Assembly: GCF_037392515.1 (NCBI RefSeq)
Contig: NC_090281.1
Location: forward strand, 47,220,645 to 47,284,644
Reading direction: 5' to 3'
DNA: 64,000 nucleotides
DNA from: Haliotis asinina
Lineage: Eukaryota > Mollusca > Gastropoda > Lepetellida > Haliotidae
Shown one piece after another: positions 31,901 through 43,374 of this stretch. The notes under the pieces are model-generated. The model was given only the letters and a program-made list of their open reading frames with translations, was not told where the DNA came from and did not search any database. Position 1 is the stretch's first letter. Each line of letters begins with the position of its first letter. A program made the translations under genes and the position numbers.

Positions 31901-34354
31901 GACTGACTACCCTAGTTTATGACATTTCAGTGATGAAAAGGTTTAAATCCTTCAAGGTACAACATGGAGTTTCAGGCACATGTCTGGCACGCCCCTGTCC
32001 ATCTTCCCTAGGATGAGGAAGTCTGACAGGACTAACAGTTGCCTTGGTTTCAGGAACACTAGGCTGATGTCAGGAGGAGATGCTACAGATCACAAAGGAT
32101 GTGATGAAGAAGGACGAGGTTGTGATGAAGAAGAAACAGGATGTGATGAAGATAAGAAAGATGAAGCTGTAGTCCTTCCTCCTGAATGTAGATATGTTAC
32201 CATGGCAACACAAGATAAATCACAAATCCCTGAATGTGAAAAAAATTATGACAAGATATTAACTATTGATAAAAGCAGGTTGAAAACTATTGGAAAAAAT
32301 GACATTACAACTTTCTGGCACAGAGTACAAAAATGTTTTCCAAAGAAAGTTCAAGAACCTCAAAAGTCTAATGTGCTTGATCTGTCTCTTCTAAAAAATC
32401 TCCCGTTTCTATTTTTCTGTCTCAGTATAGTTTTATTTACAATGTCTTTTAAGTCAATATTTACATTTTTACCTGCCCTGGCTAAGTCGAGAGGTTGTAC
32501 TGATGCACAAGCTGCTCTTTTGATGTCCGTTGCTGGGGTTCTCGACACCACTGGACGAATATTAGGTGGTGTTTTCCTGGAGTTGAAGCGAGTGAGACGA
32601 ATCCGGCCATATGCATACAGTGGGGTGTTGTTTGTGATAGCTGTTGCATCATTTGTGTGTCCAGCCCTTTACACATTCTGGCAGTTTTGTGTAATAAGTG
32701 GAGTCTATGGTGCTATGACCGGTGCCTATGTGTCGCAGAAAGGTGTGGTGATTGTGGACATTCTTGGCATTGATAAACTGTCCAGTTCCTTTGGGATATT
32801 GCTGGGGTTTCAGGGAATCGGAGCACTTATTGGTCCTCCTTTATCAGGTAAGTAACACATTTTGTGTCAACACAATCTAGGTGTTAGATTTTGTGCTAGT
32901 TCTAGGACAGAATAGGTTCCCAGTACCCCATACTTGTCTGCCCACAGACAAAAATAATTCTAACATGCCCCAGTGGTGTCAGTACAGTGATAATGTTTTC
33001 TTGTTAAATTTACAGGTACTGATCTCTAAATATTTCCTCCAATATAATGATGTAAAACTAAGCATTAAAGTCTTTTTACGGATACTCATCATGCCTGTTG
33101 GTCCCATCTTGTGAGTCACCTCAGCATAGCATGACTCCAGATGTTAGAGCAGATTTTGATAAATCCTTGAAAAATTGTCAATATCCTACCGCCATTCTTG
33201 TATGTATTTGTTTGTATGTGTTTTTTTTGTATGTATCTCTTATGTATATTGCATGTATAGTGTACATATCTTGTATGTATGGTGTATGTATCATGTATGT
33301 ATTGTGTATTGATCATATATGTATCATATATGTATCACGTATGTATTGTGTGTGTATCATATTTGTATAGTGTGCATATCATGTATGAATTGTGAATGTA
33401 TCTTGTTCGTATTAGTGATTCACACAGTGGAGGCTGTCTAAACCGGCATTTTTCAGGACTAAAGAAATAATCCAGTTTAGACAATGTGCCCAATTGTAGA
33501 GCTGAAGATAAATGTACAAGCCACAGATGGGACTGAGATTTTATGTCGGCGTTGACAACTTCCTGGATTGGGCAGATGCCGGTTTTGACAGCTTCCACTG
33601 TATATAACTGCTCAATATCCCCATCAGTCAGGTGTATATTTGCATGTTTTGGTATACAGCACTGCCCTACGCACATAACTCTGTATATGTCATGGATGTA
33701 AAACTGGATGTGTACAATGTAGGTTGTTCACTGGTCATGGGGGCCCTGCGGGCTCAGGGAACATAAACAAACCTCGCGGGTGCATGAGCCCATGGACTCC
33801 AAGGGACCAGTGAATAACGTATTTATCTTACCAAACACTTGAATTTTAATTTTGAGCTGTTTGAAGCACTTCTGTTGAATGCGAGGCGAATCGCCATTTT
33901 GCAAACGACACAATGTAAACAGATTTAGAGTTATCTCCCTTCCATCAATTTTCAATTGCAAAACATCGGTAATTTCTGTGCTTTATGCGTGATTCAATGG
34001 TATTCAAGGCAAAGAAGTACTCCCATGAAGCACAAGAAGAGTTCTGTATTCCCAGCGGTGTACATTGAAAATGATACATCGCCTGTAAGCGGGGTACATT
34101 GAAAATAATAGAATAGGGCTTAGCCAATCAGAAAGCGACATTCATGTGTGAGGTAAGATAAGGTGATTTATACCCATACTATTGCTGTTGCTGCAGGCAT
34201 GATGAAGGACGTGTTTGGTGACTACTCTGAAGCGTTCTACTTCGGCGGAGGGATGACTGTGTTGGCAGGCATCGTCATGGTTATCTCCAACATCCTGCTC
34301 GTCGTCCAGAGACGGAAACATTCGTCATCGCTGGATGCATGCAAGTCACACTGA
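25912..34354 (+). CDS. Monocarboxylate transporter-like protein (SLC16 family), copy 1, six coding exons
   Basis: Coding exons: 25912-26299, 27402-27518, 29915-30058, 30738-31002, 32054-32847, 34197-34354 (TGA); product 621 residues. A splice acceptor at 25900 precedes the start by 11 bases, so a 5' noncoding exon exists upstream. SLC16 proteins are 12-helix major-facilitator carriers of monocarboxylates or related solutes in the plasma membrane. The first-helix signature is altered: DYGCYRW (109-115) in place of [DE]G[GS][WF][GA]W. The fifth-helix motif is clear: EYFPRKPGVPIGIATSGSG. Also visible are ATAWVGS, GPVSSAFSNRFSSR (loop 2-3), GALYRPLALHKK (end of helix 6), a long charged loop, LALAKSRGC-like PALAKSRGCT, GVYGAMTGAYVSQKGVV and GFQGIGALIGPPLSG. 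Substrate cannot be read; the changed helix-1 motif argues for an orphan member. It is the upstream partner of the copy at 49992. Confidence 0.9.
26339..26482 (+). repeat. SINE family A in intron 1 of transporter copy 1
   Basis: GTGGAGTAGCTTAGTGGTTA, GGGTTTGATTCCCCAC, GACCATTTCTGGTTTCCCC, GATGTTGCTGGATTGC and ACTCACTCACTCACTT. About 20 bases between boxes A and B are missing. Confidence 0.8.
26627..26697 (+). repeat. 18-bp tandem repeat, four units
   Basis: Unit ATTGAAACTATTCAGTC, with small changes in the first and last copies. Confidence 0.8.
26884..27315 (+). repeat. Two adjoining minisatellites before exon 2 of transporter copy 1
   Basis: 26884-27215 has about 13 units of 24-27 bp of the type GTGAGGCTCTGGTTTTGGGG, G-rich on the plus strand. 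27236-27315 has about five units of 15-16 bp of the type AGGTTCCAGTTTGTC. Neither includes the exon acceptor at 27401. Confidence 0.82.
27582..29336 (+). mobile_element. Kolobok-like non-autonomous DNA element (TTAA class), in intron 2 of transporter copy 1
   Basis: Ends are inverted: AGGAGAATGCAAACAA at the left and TTGTTTAGCATTCTCCT at the right. Flanks are TTGA (27578-27581) and TTAA (29337-29340), consistent with a TTAA target duplication plus one change. Nothing inside reads as a transposase. A second pair of TTAAAGG-like ends begins at 27630 (TTTTAAAGGTCACCTTCC), so a related element may be nested. Superfamily is inferred from the TTAA and the AGG start, shared with the better case at 41674. 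Confidence 0.45.
29369..29914 (+). repeat. 42-bp x 13 array duplicating the exon 3 acceptor of transporter copy 1
   Basis: Thirteen units, exactly 42 bp each, of the type GTCCTGTGTCCAGTGCC + TTCAGTAACATATCC + ACTTTTCCAG. The real exon at 29915 starts with the same GTCCTGTGTCCAGTGCC and TTCAGTAAC. Each unit therefore contains a pyrimidine tract, an acceptor (TTTTCCAG, at 29410 + 42n) and 26 exon-like bases. All units are open in the exon's frame, coding GPVSSAFSNISTFP with few changes. Other frames and the minus strand are open too, a by-product of the period. Confidence 0.95.
30145..30335 (+). repeat. Dispersed repeat family C, copy 2
   Basis: ATCAGGCCATGATCTCGCC, ATAAGTGTATTAAAACTTA, CCAGTGACTGTGGAGATTT, TTTTTACTAGCCACAGG and CCAGCGGTTATTTCAGACA match copies at 10020 and 55535. 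It lies in intron 3 of transporter copy 1. Confidence 0.7.
31106..31262 (+). repeat. SINE family A in intron 4 of transporter copy 1
   Basis: TTGTAGCCCACTGGTGAAAG, AGACCCGGGTTCAATTTCCC, CCCATTTCTGCTGTCCCC, a doubled TTGCTGGAATA block and AACTCACTCACCCA. Confidence 0.8.
32097..32162 (+). repeat. In-frame 21-bp coding repeat, three units
   Basis: Inside exon 5 of transporter copy 1, unit TGTGATGAAGAAGGACGAGG, coding CDEEGRG, CDEEETG and CDEDKKD. It lies in the large intracellular loop between helices 6 and 7 and is absent from copy 2. Confidence 0.85.
33195..33420 (+). repeat. TATGTATxxTG microsatellite-like tract
   Basis: Repeated TATGTATCATG, TATGTATTGTG and TATGTATAGTG steps of 10-12 bp in intron 5 of transporter copy 1. 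Confidence 0.8.
33425..33600. mobile_element. Pogo/Tigger-type MITE
   Basis: Inverted ends CAGTGGAGGCTGTCTAAACC (33425) and the reverse complement of GGTTTTGACAGCTTCCACTG (33581-33600), three mismatches. Length is about 176 bp. TA follows the right end; the left flank is CA, so one target base has changed. Confidence 0.75.
33722..34145. repeat. Possible fold-back element in intron 5 of transporter copy 1
   Basis: GTTCACTGGTC (33724-33734) faces GGACCAGTGAATAAC (33805-33819), with GGGCTCA/TGAGCCC between. The rest to 34145 holds AGAGTTATCTCCCTTCC, a motif common in mollusc repeats, and two GTACATTGAAAAT blocks. Its limits are not clear. Confidence 0.4.
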
Positions 34355-34404
34355 CAACGTGAGATCAGGTTATCAGCTCTTGCTGTTTGTGATGGAATCT
34401 TGAA

Positions 34405-34622
34405 GCCGTCAGTTCATGTGAAGTATCTTCACATGTCAGTTGTCTTCACATGTCAAGTATCTTCACATGTCAGGGGTCTTCACAAGTCAAGTATCTTTAC
34501 GTCAGGTGTCTTCACATGTCAAGTAGCTTCCCATGTCAAGTGTCTTCACATGTCAAGTATTTTCACATGTCAGGTGTCTTCACATATCAGGTATCTTCAT
34601 ATGTCAGGTATCTTCACATGTT
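34405..34622 (+). repeat. 17-bp tandem repeat in the 3' UTR of transporter copy 1
   Basis: About 13 units of the type TCTTCACATGTCAGGTA, starting 50 bases after the stop codon. Confidence 0.88.
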
Positions 34623-36137
34623 ATTGTCTGTTATTTTCGGGAGATATTGCTCGTTTTTTACAACTTATAGAGTGCATTTATTTTATAGATTCACAACTCA
34701 ATGGTACTAAGACGGTTAACTGTAAAAACTTCATAGAGATTACAACTCACATGACATGCTGCACTATGGATGCTGCACTTGGATGGAAGAGGGATAAGGG
34801 TGGAGGTGTCATATGTGTCGAAGTTGTTTCAAGGTTTGATGTTTCACTTCCAAACAACATCTGAACAACATGAAATGTTCACATGTTGCCCAAACCCACA
34901 GAAACAAATACTCATTATAGTCCTTCATTATACTGACTCGGGGCTTGTTGTTATCAATCTATTTCAGATTCCTGGTAATTAGGCATCAGATTTGCCTGAT
35001 GGAGTGGACAAGTCATGTTGGTTTTTACTATTTCGTGATCTCCATTCTTAATACTTAAACAACCTCTCATGGCTGACTCCGGCCTGTATAAATGATGGTG
35101 TTTTTCATTTTTATATATCAGTGTTTAGTGGTCCAGTTATCACACCTACTTCCTTATATTATACAAGGCATGGTGGAAACGGTAACTTATCAAGTTTCTA
35201 TCACAGGTACTGTAGTTGTACAATAATACAATGTTTCCTGTCAAGATTTGGGCTTGTATGGGTAAGAAAAAAAAGGAATCACATACCCTCATGTACTTAC
35301 CCAAAGTGGTATCAAGTACTGGAAATGTACAGAATACAGCACTGCTGTCAACTTTCTGAATATGCAAGTAAAATTTCAGTGAGATTATTATTGAAAACTT
35401 GAAAGGGTGGCAATAAGGCATTGAAACTGATCTCAGACTTTTTAACCAGCCAATATAAGGTTTAACATCATTACTTACATTCCTAATTAAATCACAGAAC
35501 TTTTTGTTCCTGCTGGAACTGTAACTTGACTGCTCACTGCCCATTACAGTCGTTAATGATAACCTCCATTAATCAGATAGTAACAATGATATGATGCCAT
35601 ATCTGTTCACTGTATCATAACTTTGCGTTCATGGATTTACATGGCTGGGGATTTTTATTATAGGCAGATAATGGCTGCCAGTCCCCTTCCCTGGCTATCA
35701 TGAATACACAGACCCTCATTTTATGTTTACATCCGTTAGACAGTGTGTATAAGTACCCGAGATGTTGAAATGTTGGGTTGATTATATTACATTTATTATT
35801 TTGTTCAATTTTTACATTTCTGATCATTTACCTTATTTTAACCAATTATTTCCACCCTCTTCTATTATTCCATATTGAAATGTAATCCATTTTCTTAAGC
35901 AGGTATATGTATATACGTTGATTATGTATTTCAGAATGAAATAAAACCAGTGAATTAGGAAGATACTTATATGCATTCCACATGGTTGTGGATAACACAG
36001 ACATAGAGGCAAGGTGCAAACCCACCTCCAAGATTGTAATTAGTTACCATGGTTACAGATATATGTGTAATCAGATATCGTGTGAAAAGATCTGTGTCTA
36101 TATGAAAAACCCCAGGCATTGCTGTTTGTAAAGACAT

Positions 36138-36143
36138 AATAAA
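36138..36143 (+). promoter_or_regulatory. Probable poly(A) signal of transporter copy 1
   Basis: AATAAA followed by a TG-rich stretch (ATTGTGTGCTGTTGGTTTT). If used, the 3' UTR is about 1.8 kb. Another hexamer lies near 35940. Confidence 0.4.
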
Positions 36144-36325
36144 AGTGATGCCTTAGACATTGTGTGCTGTTGGTTTTATCGTAGGCATTCCTTGCGTCAT
36201 CTTTAAGGCATTGGCAGTGAAGTGAACATTGATAAAACTACCAGTGAAAGGGACAAAGATCACTCTAAAGCCATGTGGTAAATGACGTCTTTGTTAACTG
36301 TCGCATGGCCACTCTGCTGAATTCA

Positions 36326-36362
36326 CGCCGCCATATAGCTGGAATATTGCTGAGTGCGGCAA
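36326..36362 (+). repeat. SINE 3' end fragment
   Basis: GCCGCCATATAGCTGGAATA and TTGCTGAGTGCGGC only. Confidence 0.65.
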
Positions 36363-37124
36363 GATTTTCGAAGTTGTGATAGCGCTAAGATCGACTTTCA
36401 GTGTTGCTAATGCTTTTACAACTATCATAGAACTAAGAGAACTTTGAAAATTGAGGCCATGCTAAATATCGAATACGTTTACTTTCATTTTTAATATTCA
36501 ACAGTACATGGACGAAGACAAAGGAGTAAATAAGGTGAAAAAAACAGTAATTATACATCTAAATCTGTTCATCACTGGTCTGATGTCTGTTCAACTGGAA
36601 ACTACGGGAGGTTTGATTGTCCGTCACCTCGTACAGTCGGTCACAGTTAGATTTCTTAGATGCGGTGACAATTCAGTCGTTGGTGACGAAACAGGCCCGT
36701 GTTCATTTCGGGTTTTGGCCTGAAATTGGCAGCCTGCCCATGGCATCCCTCGGAACCGAATCTATCAGTTGTGCTAACACCGTCGTCAAGCCAGCTTTGA
36801 TTGTCATTTACGTCACATATATTATATTGTTATGAAGAAGTTGTATATCAATAGACCTATCACCCTCGTTCACCACACTGACTTCCAAACGCCAATGACA
36901 GAAGGCATCAGACGTTTTGAAATAGCTCTGGAAATTACATTCATGTGCAAATTGTACATTTCACATAATTTACAAAGTCTGTCGAGAAAGTCGTGAAATC
37001 CAATGTTCTTCATGTTCCACTTAGGCTATGAGGAGATTGGCTGTAATGTTAACTGATGACAACCTGGACAGAAACAGGGCTATTCTTGTGAAATAACGAC
37101 ACCACATTGAATTTATAGTGAAGG
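36363..37124. other. Intergenic, nothing recognised
   Basis: Short open frames at 36508-36835 have no recognisable domain. No array or element. Confidence 0.5.
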
Positions 37125-37252
37125 GGTTTAACTTTACACAGCTTTCAGCAATATAATGGTGGACACCAGATATAAGTTTCATACGTTATGTCCATTTGGG
37201 GAATCGGGTCTTCGGTGTGACGACAAAGCTTTTACCACTGAGCACCCCCGAG
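37125..37252 (-). repeat. SINE family A, reverse orientation
   Basis: Minus strand: GGTGCTCAGTGGTAAAAGC, AAGACCCGATTCCCCAAAT, GAAACTTATATCTGGTGTCC and TATTGCTGAAAGCTGTG. Confidence 0.7.
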
Positions 37253-37770
37253 AGACCAACTTTACAAGCTATATCATCCGAATCTGCAAAAACCTCTTCA
37301 TAGCGTCATACTTGCTGACGAAATTACCTTGACCAATTGCCTAAGTTTCAGTTACCAGTTTAAAGGCCTTCAAAATGCTGCTTTGACAACCTGGTAATTA
37401 GATGAACTATTAAGTTAAAGAAAAAGGAGCTCTAAACCTTTATACCCCTTGCAAGAACACTGCCCAATGCTTATCTGGCTTCTCCAAATTGTTGGCCACC
37501 AATTGCTAGATTAACTTTGCAGTATGACATATGAAGGAAGAAGGGACAAGACTGTTCGGAAAGATCAAACTATTAATGACTTATTTTGATCTTGACAGAG
37601 TTCATTCTGTGAATCTCTTTATTTCACTGGATTTTCAATATTGCCCAATCTGAAGTTTTCTAGTAAAATCTGCCTTTTTTAAAGTCCACACGTAAATTCA
37701 TTCTTCAGTCAAATCCATAGCATCAACATGCAAAACTTATTCCTGAACCAGATACGTAATTTTCTCATTT

Positions 37771-37905
37771 TAGTGAGTGATTCTGATTACGCCACATTTA
37801 GCTGTATACCTGCAATATCACAACAGGAAACACCCGAGATGGACTTCACACATTGTGTCTATGTGGAGACCCGAACCAAGGTCTTCCGCCCGACGATTTT
37901 GACAT
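37771..37905 (-). repeat. SINE family A, reverse orientation, worn
   Basis: Minus strand: GAAGACCTTGGTTCGGGTC, ACATAGACACAATGTGTGAA and GATATTGCAGGTATACAGC. Confidence 0.65.
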
Positions 37906-38806
37906 ATTAAGCATGCCTGACTTGATGCCAAATGATTATGATTTTTGGCCAATACCCCGGTAAGTTTTACTGAGTAAGTGACTGCTTCCGATGGCCAACG
38001 ACTCCGCTACATCAAACAACATAGTGATTGATGCATTCCCACAATGACTGATATTAGAATGTTAACCCAAAACGTCTCACAAGTAATGTTGTGTTAGACT
38101 GATCATGGACGAGCCACGAACATCATCTAATGCCAGTTTTTCAAACCTAAACAATAATTTGACGCAGACACCCGTCGGTATTCAACGCGCAACTAACAAT
38201 CAAGAAATGCAGTAGAGTGAACAAATATTATCAAACTGACTAGGCCCATAATTCATTATAACTCACTGCACGTAATTACTATGGAAATACACAAGCGTGA
38301 CAAGTGAGTATAAATGCAGTGGAGGTGAAAACAGAAATAGAGTGATGATTACAATAAAGTCAGTGATAATTACATGTATATTCACATGGCAACAATAGGC
38401 TTCTTTCATAGGTTTACGCGGAATCCAAGGAATTTGCAAGGATCGTCGTCACACGAGCGTTGCGATGTGAACTGATAGCGCGTCTTATGTCTTAAAACTT
38501 TAAAAAATGTTCCGTGATGGTCCAGTTATCTGAAAAGGTATATTGACGGTTTAACTGCATATAACATTATGGGTAAATCATGGGTAAATAAGTGTGTACT
38601 GTTAGATCAGCACGTGCTATGAGAATAATTTCCAAAAGACAAATAGAAATATAAAGAAGAAATTGAAAATTGTCACATGTATGTTGTTGCACATTGTCTG
38701 ATATCATGAAATTGTTCGAGTGATGATTTTTTCGTTTCTTAGTAAAGACCCTGGGTTACACAGACAAAGGCACCCAAAAATGAATATATTAAAAATTAAA
38801 AATCTA

Positions 38807-38884
38807 AAACAACAAAAAAAACCAAAAACAAACCAAAACAAAACAAACAAAAAACACACAAACAAACAAACAAGAAAAAACAAG
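38807..38884 (+). repeat. A-rich (CAAA)n-like low-complexity tract
   Basis: AACAAAACAAACAAAAAAC-type sequence with almost no G or T. Confidence 0.85.
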
Positions 38885-39211
38885 TAACTGCATGACGAAC
38901 CGTGTCAGTTCATGATGAAGTAATTTTAACCAGTCCGTATGTGTTATCAAGATAATAATAAGCCAATTAAGCGACATAGAGACTTAATTTGTAAGCCATC
39001 AATCTAAAGCACGACCAGTGTACTTGCATCTTTGACTTTCTGTTAGCAAGCCCGTCCCTAGTTATAGTTTACAACAGCACAAGCAGATTGTAAATAATAA
39101 TAATAAATATATGTAAAGAAGATATTTAGGCAAAAATATTAAAAAAAACACACCATGAATTACTCAAGGCAAAGGCATTCATGTACTAATGACAAAAATG
39201 AACGATATATA

Positions 39212-40772
39212 CCAGTGGGCAAAAGAAAGTGAACATACCTATTAATGATCGATAAAAGAGAAACCAAAAATGTTTGCTAAGTTATACAGAGAACACTAAA
39301 CTATGTTCCCGGTAATACCATATCTATGAAACGAGTGAATGGTATGTTATTTAACGAGCAAAAGCTAGTTACATACCGATACCATTTATGAATTTCATAA
39401 ATATGGTATTACAGGGGACATAGTTTAGTATTTTATTTATTACTCACCCAACATTAGAAAAATAATATCAATCAAAGTAATTCTTTCCTAAGAATTCAAG
39501 GGGTGTGACGACTCTTAGCCTCCCTCGGGTCTAAAACTATTCTGACAGAGGTATTAGTATTATGACGTCACAACTGTAAATCACTTTGATGTCATACGGC
39601 ATCACACGATATATTATTACACAATGTGTAATAACTTTACAAAATTATTAAACAGTGATATTTTCAATGGGTACTCAATAAAGTACATTTCACGAAGCCA
39701 GCATATGGGGCAATGCGCCAAAACTGTCTATGAGAAACTCATCACACAGGAAGAGCACTTGTCGTGTACTTGACAGAGGGGTAGGAATAACACCCAGAAA
39801 CAAGAGTCAATCAGGAATGTCCCAGTCATTTCAAGTCTCTGGTCAGGCATACACATTCTTAGGAATAATGTTACCACCTCTAGCAGCAGTATTTTCAAAG
39901 ATTCGCCTTCTCATCGATGCCGACGAATGATATCATTCGGAATCCTATTTCACTCGCCCCTGAGAGCGTCTGCAGGTTCGTGTCGATTCACTAGGGGTCG
40001 TGGTCGTTTTCTCACATAACGATTGAGGTGATTCCACAAGTGCCCTATGGGGTTTAAGTGAGCACGCTGCCCATGGAAGAACTTGGATATTCTGGGCGAA
40101 GTTCTGGACATCTCGCGCTGTGTGGAGCCCGTCGTGCTGCAGACGTGTTCCCTGTGGTATTGCTTGTTGAAAAAAAGTCATCTCTGTATCTGTGAGCGTT
40201 CATGTTTCTATGTATTACGACTAATCGTCTGCCTTGATTCCCACAAATTCCTCCCCATGCCATCACACCGTCTCCTCCAAAAGGATGCACTTTTTGGACG
40301 GAGTTCGGCTCTAGTCTTTCTCCCCTGCGACGGTATACTCGCACCCGGCCATCATTATGGAAGGCGGTGAATATACTTTTGCCTGTAAAGACCACTCGAT
40401 CGCTGCCTATATCGTACCAGCCAGCGACGCAACATGGCCGTTGTTGGCGCCCATCTGCCTCATACCTCGAGATCTCTCTCTCTTGACTGGTTTCTGTGCC
40501 ATAATTTCGGTGGTTTCCTGTCAGCTGAGATATATGGCCACCGGTTCGTTGCCTTGTCGTACCACTTCTCGACAAGCATTTTGCAAAATCTACGAGATGC
40601 ACGGTTTGCCATTTTTTGCAAATTCACGTGTTTGTACACAGCCAACATGCTGCGTTTTCAAGAGCGCATGATTAGTCAGTGAACCGTTTATATCCAAAAG
40701 GATCTTACTAGTTTGAACAACTCTGCCTAAATTTCAGAATAAAAAGTGTTCACTTTCTTTTGCCTGATGACT
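39212..40772 (-). mobile_element. Tc1-type DNA transposon relic
   Basis: A 17-bp perfect inverted pair marks the ends: GCAAAAGAAAGTGAACA at 39219-39235 and TGTTCACTTTCTTTTGC at 40747-40763. The left end reads CAGTGGGC after TATATAC. On the minus strand, 40602 to about 39945 reads as a Tc1/mariner transposase with DRVVFTGKSIFTAFHNDGRV, RRGERLEP and GDGVMAWGGI, RRLVVIHRNMNAHRYRDD. In the usual FTDES motif the catalytic D-E pair is replaced by G-K, and the frame shifts after RDD, so it is dead. About 1.56 kb, normal for the family plus the nested insert. Confidence 0.85.
39290..39436. mobile_element. Fold-back element nested in the Tc1 relic
   Basis: Left arm ACTAAACTATGTTCCCGG + TAATACCATATCTATGAAA (39295-39331) pairs with the right arm at about 39393-39430 (TTCATAAATATGGTATTACA + GGGGACATAGTTTAGT), four or five mismatches in about 37 bp. 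A 60-bp loop separates them. Confidence 0.75.
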
Positions 40773-40774
40773 GA

Positions 40775-41669
40775 GAATTTAGTCTCTTGACCAACCAAAA
40801 TAATCGTTTTAACTAGCTGATCGTTTCAGCCATTTGACCAGAGACCATATACCGATATATATGATTTGACCAAAGACTGAAAATTTCAGTGAGATTGGCT
40901 GTAACATATATCCCTTTTCTCTGGCACCAACTTTTAAATACAACATACAAATGTTATTAGAATTCTTTTTTTAAGTAGTTCTCGTTATCAAAATGTATCA
41001 TGTAATTCTTTGCTATGCGAACAAATCTCATCCGTTTGCAAACATATTTACTCATGGTACTCAATATGCACGCGCATGGAGAATTATCTCCCCTGTTTGA
41101 CAGGTCACCTTACACGAAATCTATGACACTCCACTCCGATGGAAAAATACACATGTCCGATTATTAGCTTGTCCTTACATGCAGCACCGTGCGAGGTGAT
41201 GCAATGGGACGTAAAAACTCATCATGTCGTGGAAAAGCAGATTGACACCGGGAGATACATTTTCAATGTGAAGTTGACTTTGTCGTCGGTGATCAAGAAA
41301 GTTGTTGAAGAACATAGATAGACTGAAGTGACAGTGGCACTGACAGGTAGGATAATTTGATGGTAGTAATCAATATCTTAATTGCGTTTACCTTTCATTT
41401 CTTAGTTTGATTTATTTCATTGTTATATATTCAGTTAGTTGGCTGTACATAGTCAAATTTAATATAGTGCTTTTGACATGCTCTTTAAACCAGAAACAGA
41501 TTATATCAATTAGATCTATATGGTTTCTGTTTAAACGAATGACTCTGCCAAATATCTTGAACCTCCTGCTTGCATGATGTTTTTAAGGAGCTGGCGTCAT
41601 AGATAGAATACTAGAAATGTATATTGTTAATAGAAATTGTGTTGTGGGGTTTAAACTAAAATAGCATGC
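40775..41669. other. Intergenic, nothing recognised
   Basis: A 60-codon open frame at 41139-41321 has no recognisable domain. No array or element. Confidence 0.5.
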
Positions 41670-41673
41670 TTAA

Positions 41674-42935
41674 AGGTCACATGCAACCAAAAAATCAAAC
41701 ATAATTAAAACACATATATCACTTATTCATGACATATAATATACACTGCTCCTTTTAAAAAAAACAGATAAACACAATTATAAGCGTACAATCGCGAGTC
41801 AAAAGTGCAATATTTTGTACTTGGGCTTACTTCCCCCGAAACGAAGCCCTCGGGAGACCGAACCCAGCCATAGCGGGTGGATATGCTTTCAAGTGAAACG
41901 ACGGCTTCCGATTGGCTGTTTCATTTGCTGATATGCTAGGTTTCATTGTGTGTACAGAAAGATGATCTGTTTGATGGGCATTTTAGAAGTATAGCCAGTC
42001 ACCAGAAAGTAAAATTCTTTATGGATAACAACTTCTTTTAGTGTATTTGATCCGTCGTTTCAGTATGGATTCATATACAATTGTCAAACAAAATCATATA
42101 CACTAAAAGAAGTTGTTATCCATGAAGAATGTATATAGAGATGTTGGGTTTGGAAAATACATATTCTCTGAATTTGCGCTCCATCCAATAAAAAAATCAT
42201 GTCAGTAGAGATAGTAAACTACTGCGCGGCTGGAATCTGTCATTCGTCCAAGTACAAGGCAGGACTTGAAACTGACAAGAGTTTGCACCAGTTTGCGTCA
42301 GATCCAGTCATCCAAAAAAAATGGATGTAGTTTGTTTGCAACCCACAGACATGAAAACATGTCATGTGTATCACACGTGCCTAATTACATAATGTGGCAG
42401 ACACGGGACTCGGGTGCACGAGTCATAAATCAGCTTGTTTTCTTTATGTCGTATAGTCTGATAGGTGTTAAGTTCAAATCGCACGTGGTCAATGACTGAA
42501 GCTGTGTATTGCATGTTGTCTTTAGCAGACAGGCAGGCAGACATATAGGTGTGAATAAACCAGACACTGAGCTTTCTCTGTGACAGATACTGCTCACCAC
42601 AATCAACATGTTTTTTTTACGTAACGAGCAGATTATTTACACAACCAAGATTAGACTACTGCTCACGACCTCAGTATGCATACTGTTTCAAGCTCCGCGA
42701 ATCTATTCACTGCGCATGCGTTATGGACGCAGCGCAGCACAGCTGTTGAAACCAGTTTTCCCCCCAGCGCTGGGGGGAATTTAGTGAAACGTTTGAACTC
42801 CGATTTCGCGGGCTTTTTTTTCATCGCGTTTTTTTCAACTTTATAGATTGAATTGGCATTTATAATTCGTTTCGGTAATTGCATACCAAAAGGTACCAGA
42901 ATCTGCAAAGTTGTGTTTTACGTTGCATGTGACCT
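41674..42935 (+). mobile_element. Kolobok-like DNA element with THAP-like relic, copy 1
   Basis: Ends AGGTCACATGCAAC (41674) and GTTGCATGTGACCT (42922-42935) are perfect inverted repeats, flanked by TTAA on both sides (41670-41673 and 42936-42939). Kolobok transposons have TTAA target duplications and often encode THAP fingers. Here 42210-42345 reads VNYCAAGICHSSKYKAG, then SLHQFASDPVIQKKWM, and in another frame CVSHVPNYI, which resembles a C2CH THAP domain. A stop codon follows KKWM. No transposase core is seen, so the element is non-autonomous. An inner hairpin lies at 42005-42125. The same family is inverted at 56146-57424, over 90% identical by eye. Confidence 0.75.
42005..42128. repeat. 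Inner hairpin of the Kolobok-like element
   Basis: Arms of about 31 bp: TTCTTTATGGATAACAACTT + CTTTTAGTGTAT faces ATACACTAAAAGAAGTTG + TTATCCATGAAGAA. The loop holds GAAACGAC and CAAACAAAATC on opposite strands. The arms carry the AAGAAGTTGTTATCC motif also seen at 260 and 19913. Confidence 0.8.
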
Positions 42936-42955
42936 TTAACACTGCAGTAAGTAGG

Positions 42956-43070
<115 letters not shown>

Positions 43071-43374
43071 CTAACACATAAAGCTATAAAGCTGCTGACT
43101 GCTACTTGATTAATCAAAACTTTCTTGCAGTTTTTTTTAGAAATGATCTGGTCACCATTAGGTTCTAAAAGGTTGTTTTCATATTACGACCATGCTCTTT
43201 CATAGACTGAGCACTGAGAAACATAGGACACAGATTGCTTGATATGTACTCATGCCCAAGGCCTGACCGAACAGGACAGTGTTTGTGGGATTATTGCTTT
43301 TTTCAATGAAAGGAGCTCTCCACCTATCATCAAATGCCTTGATGTTGTATGGTGAAATCATGTATTTGTTAAAA

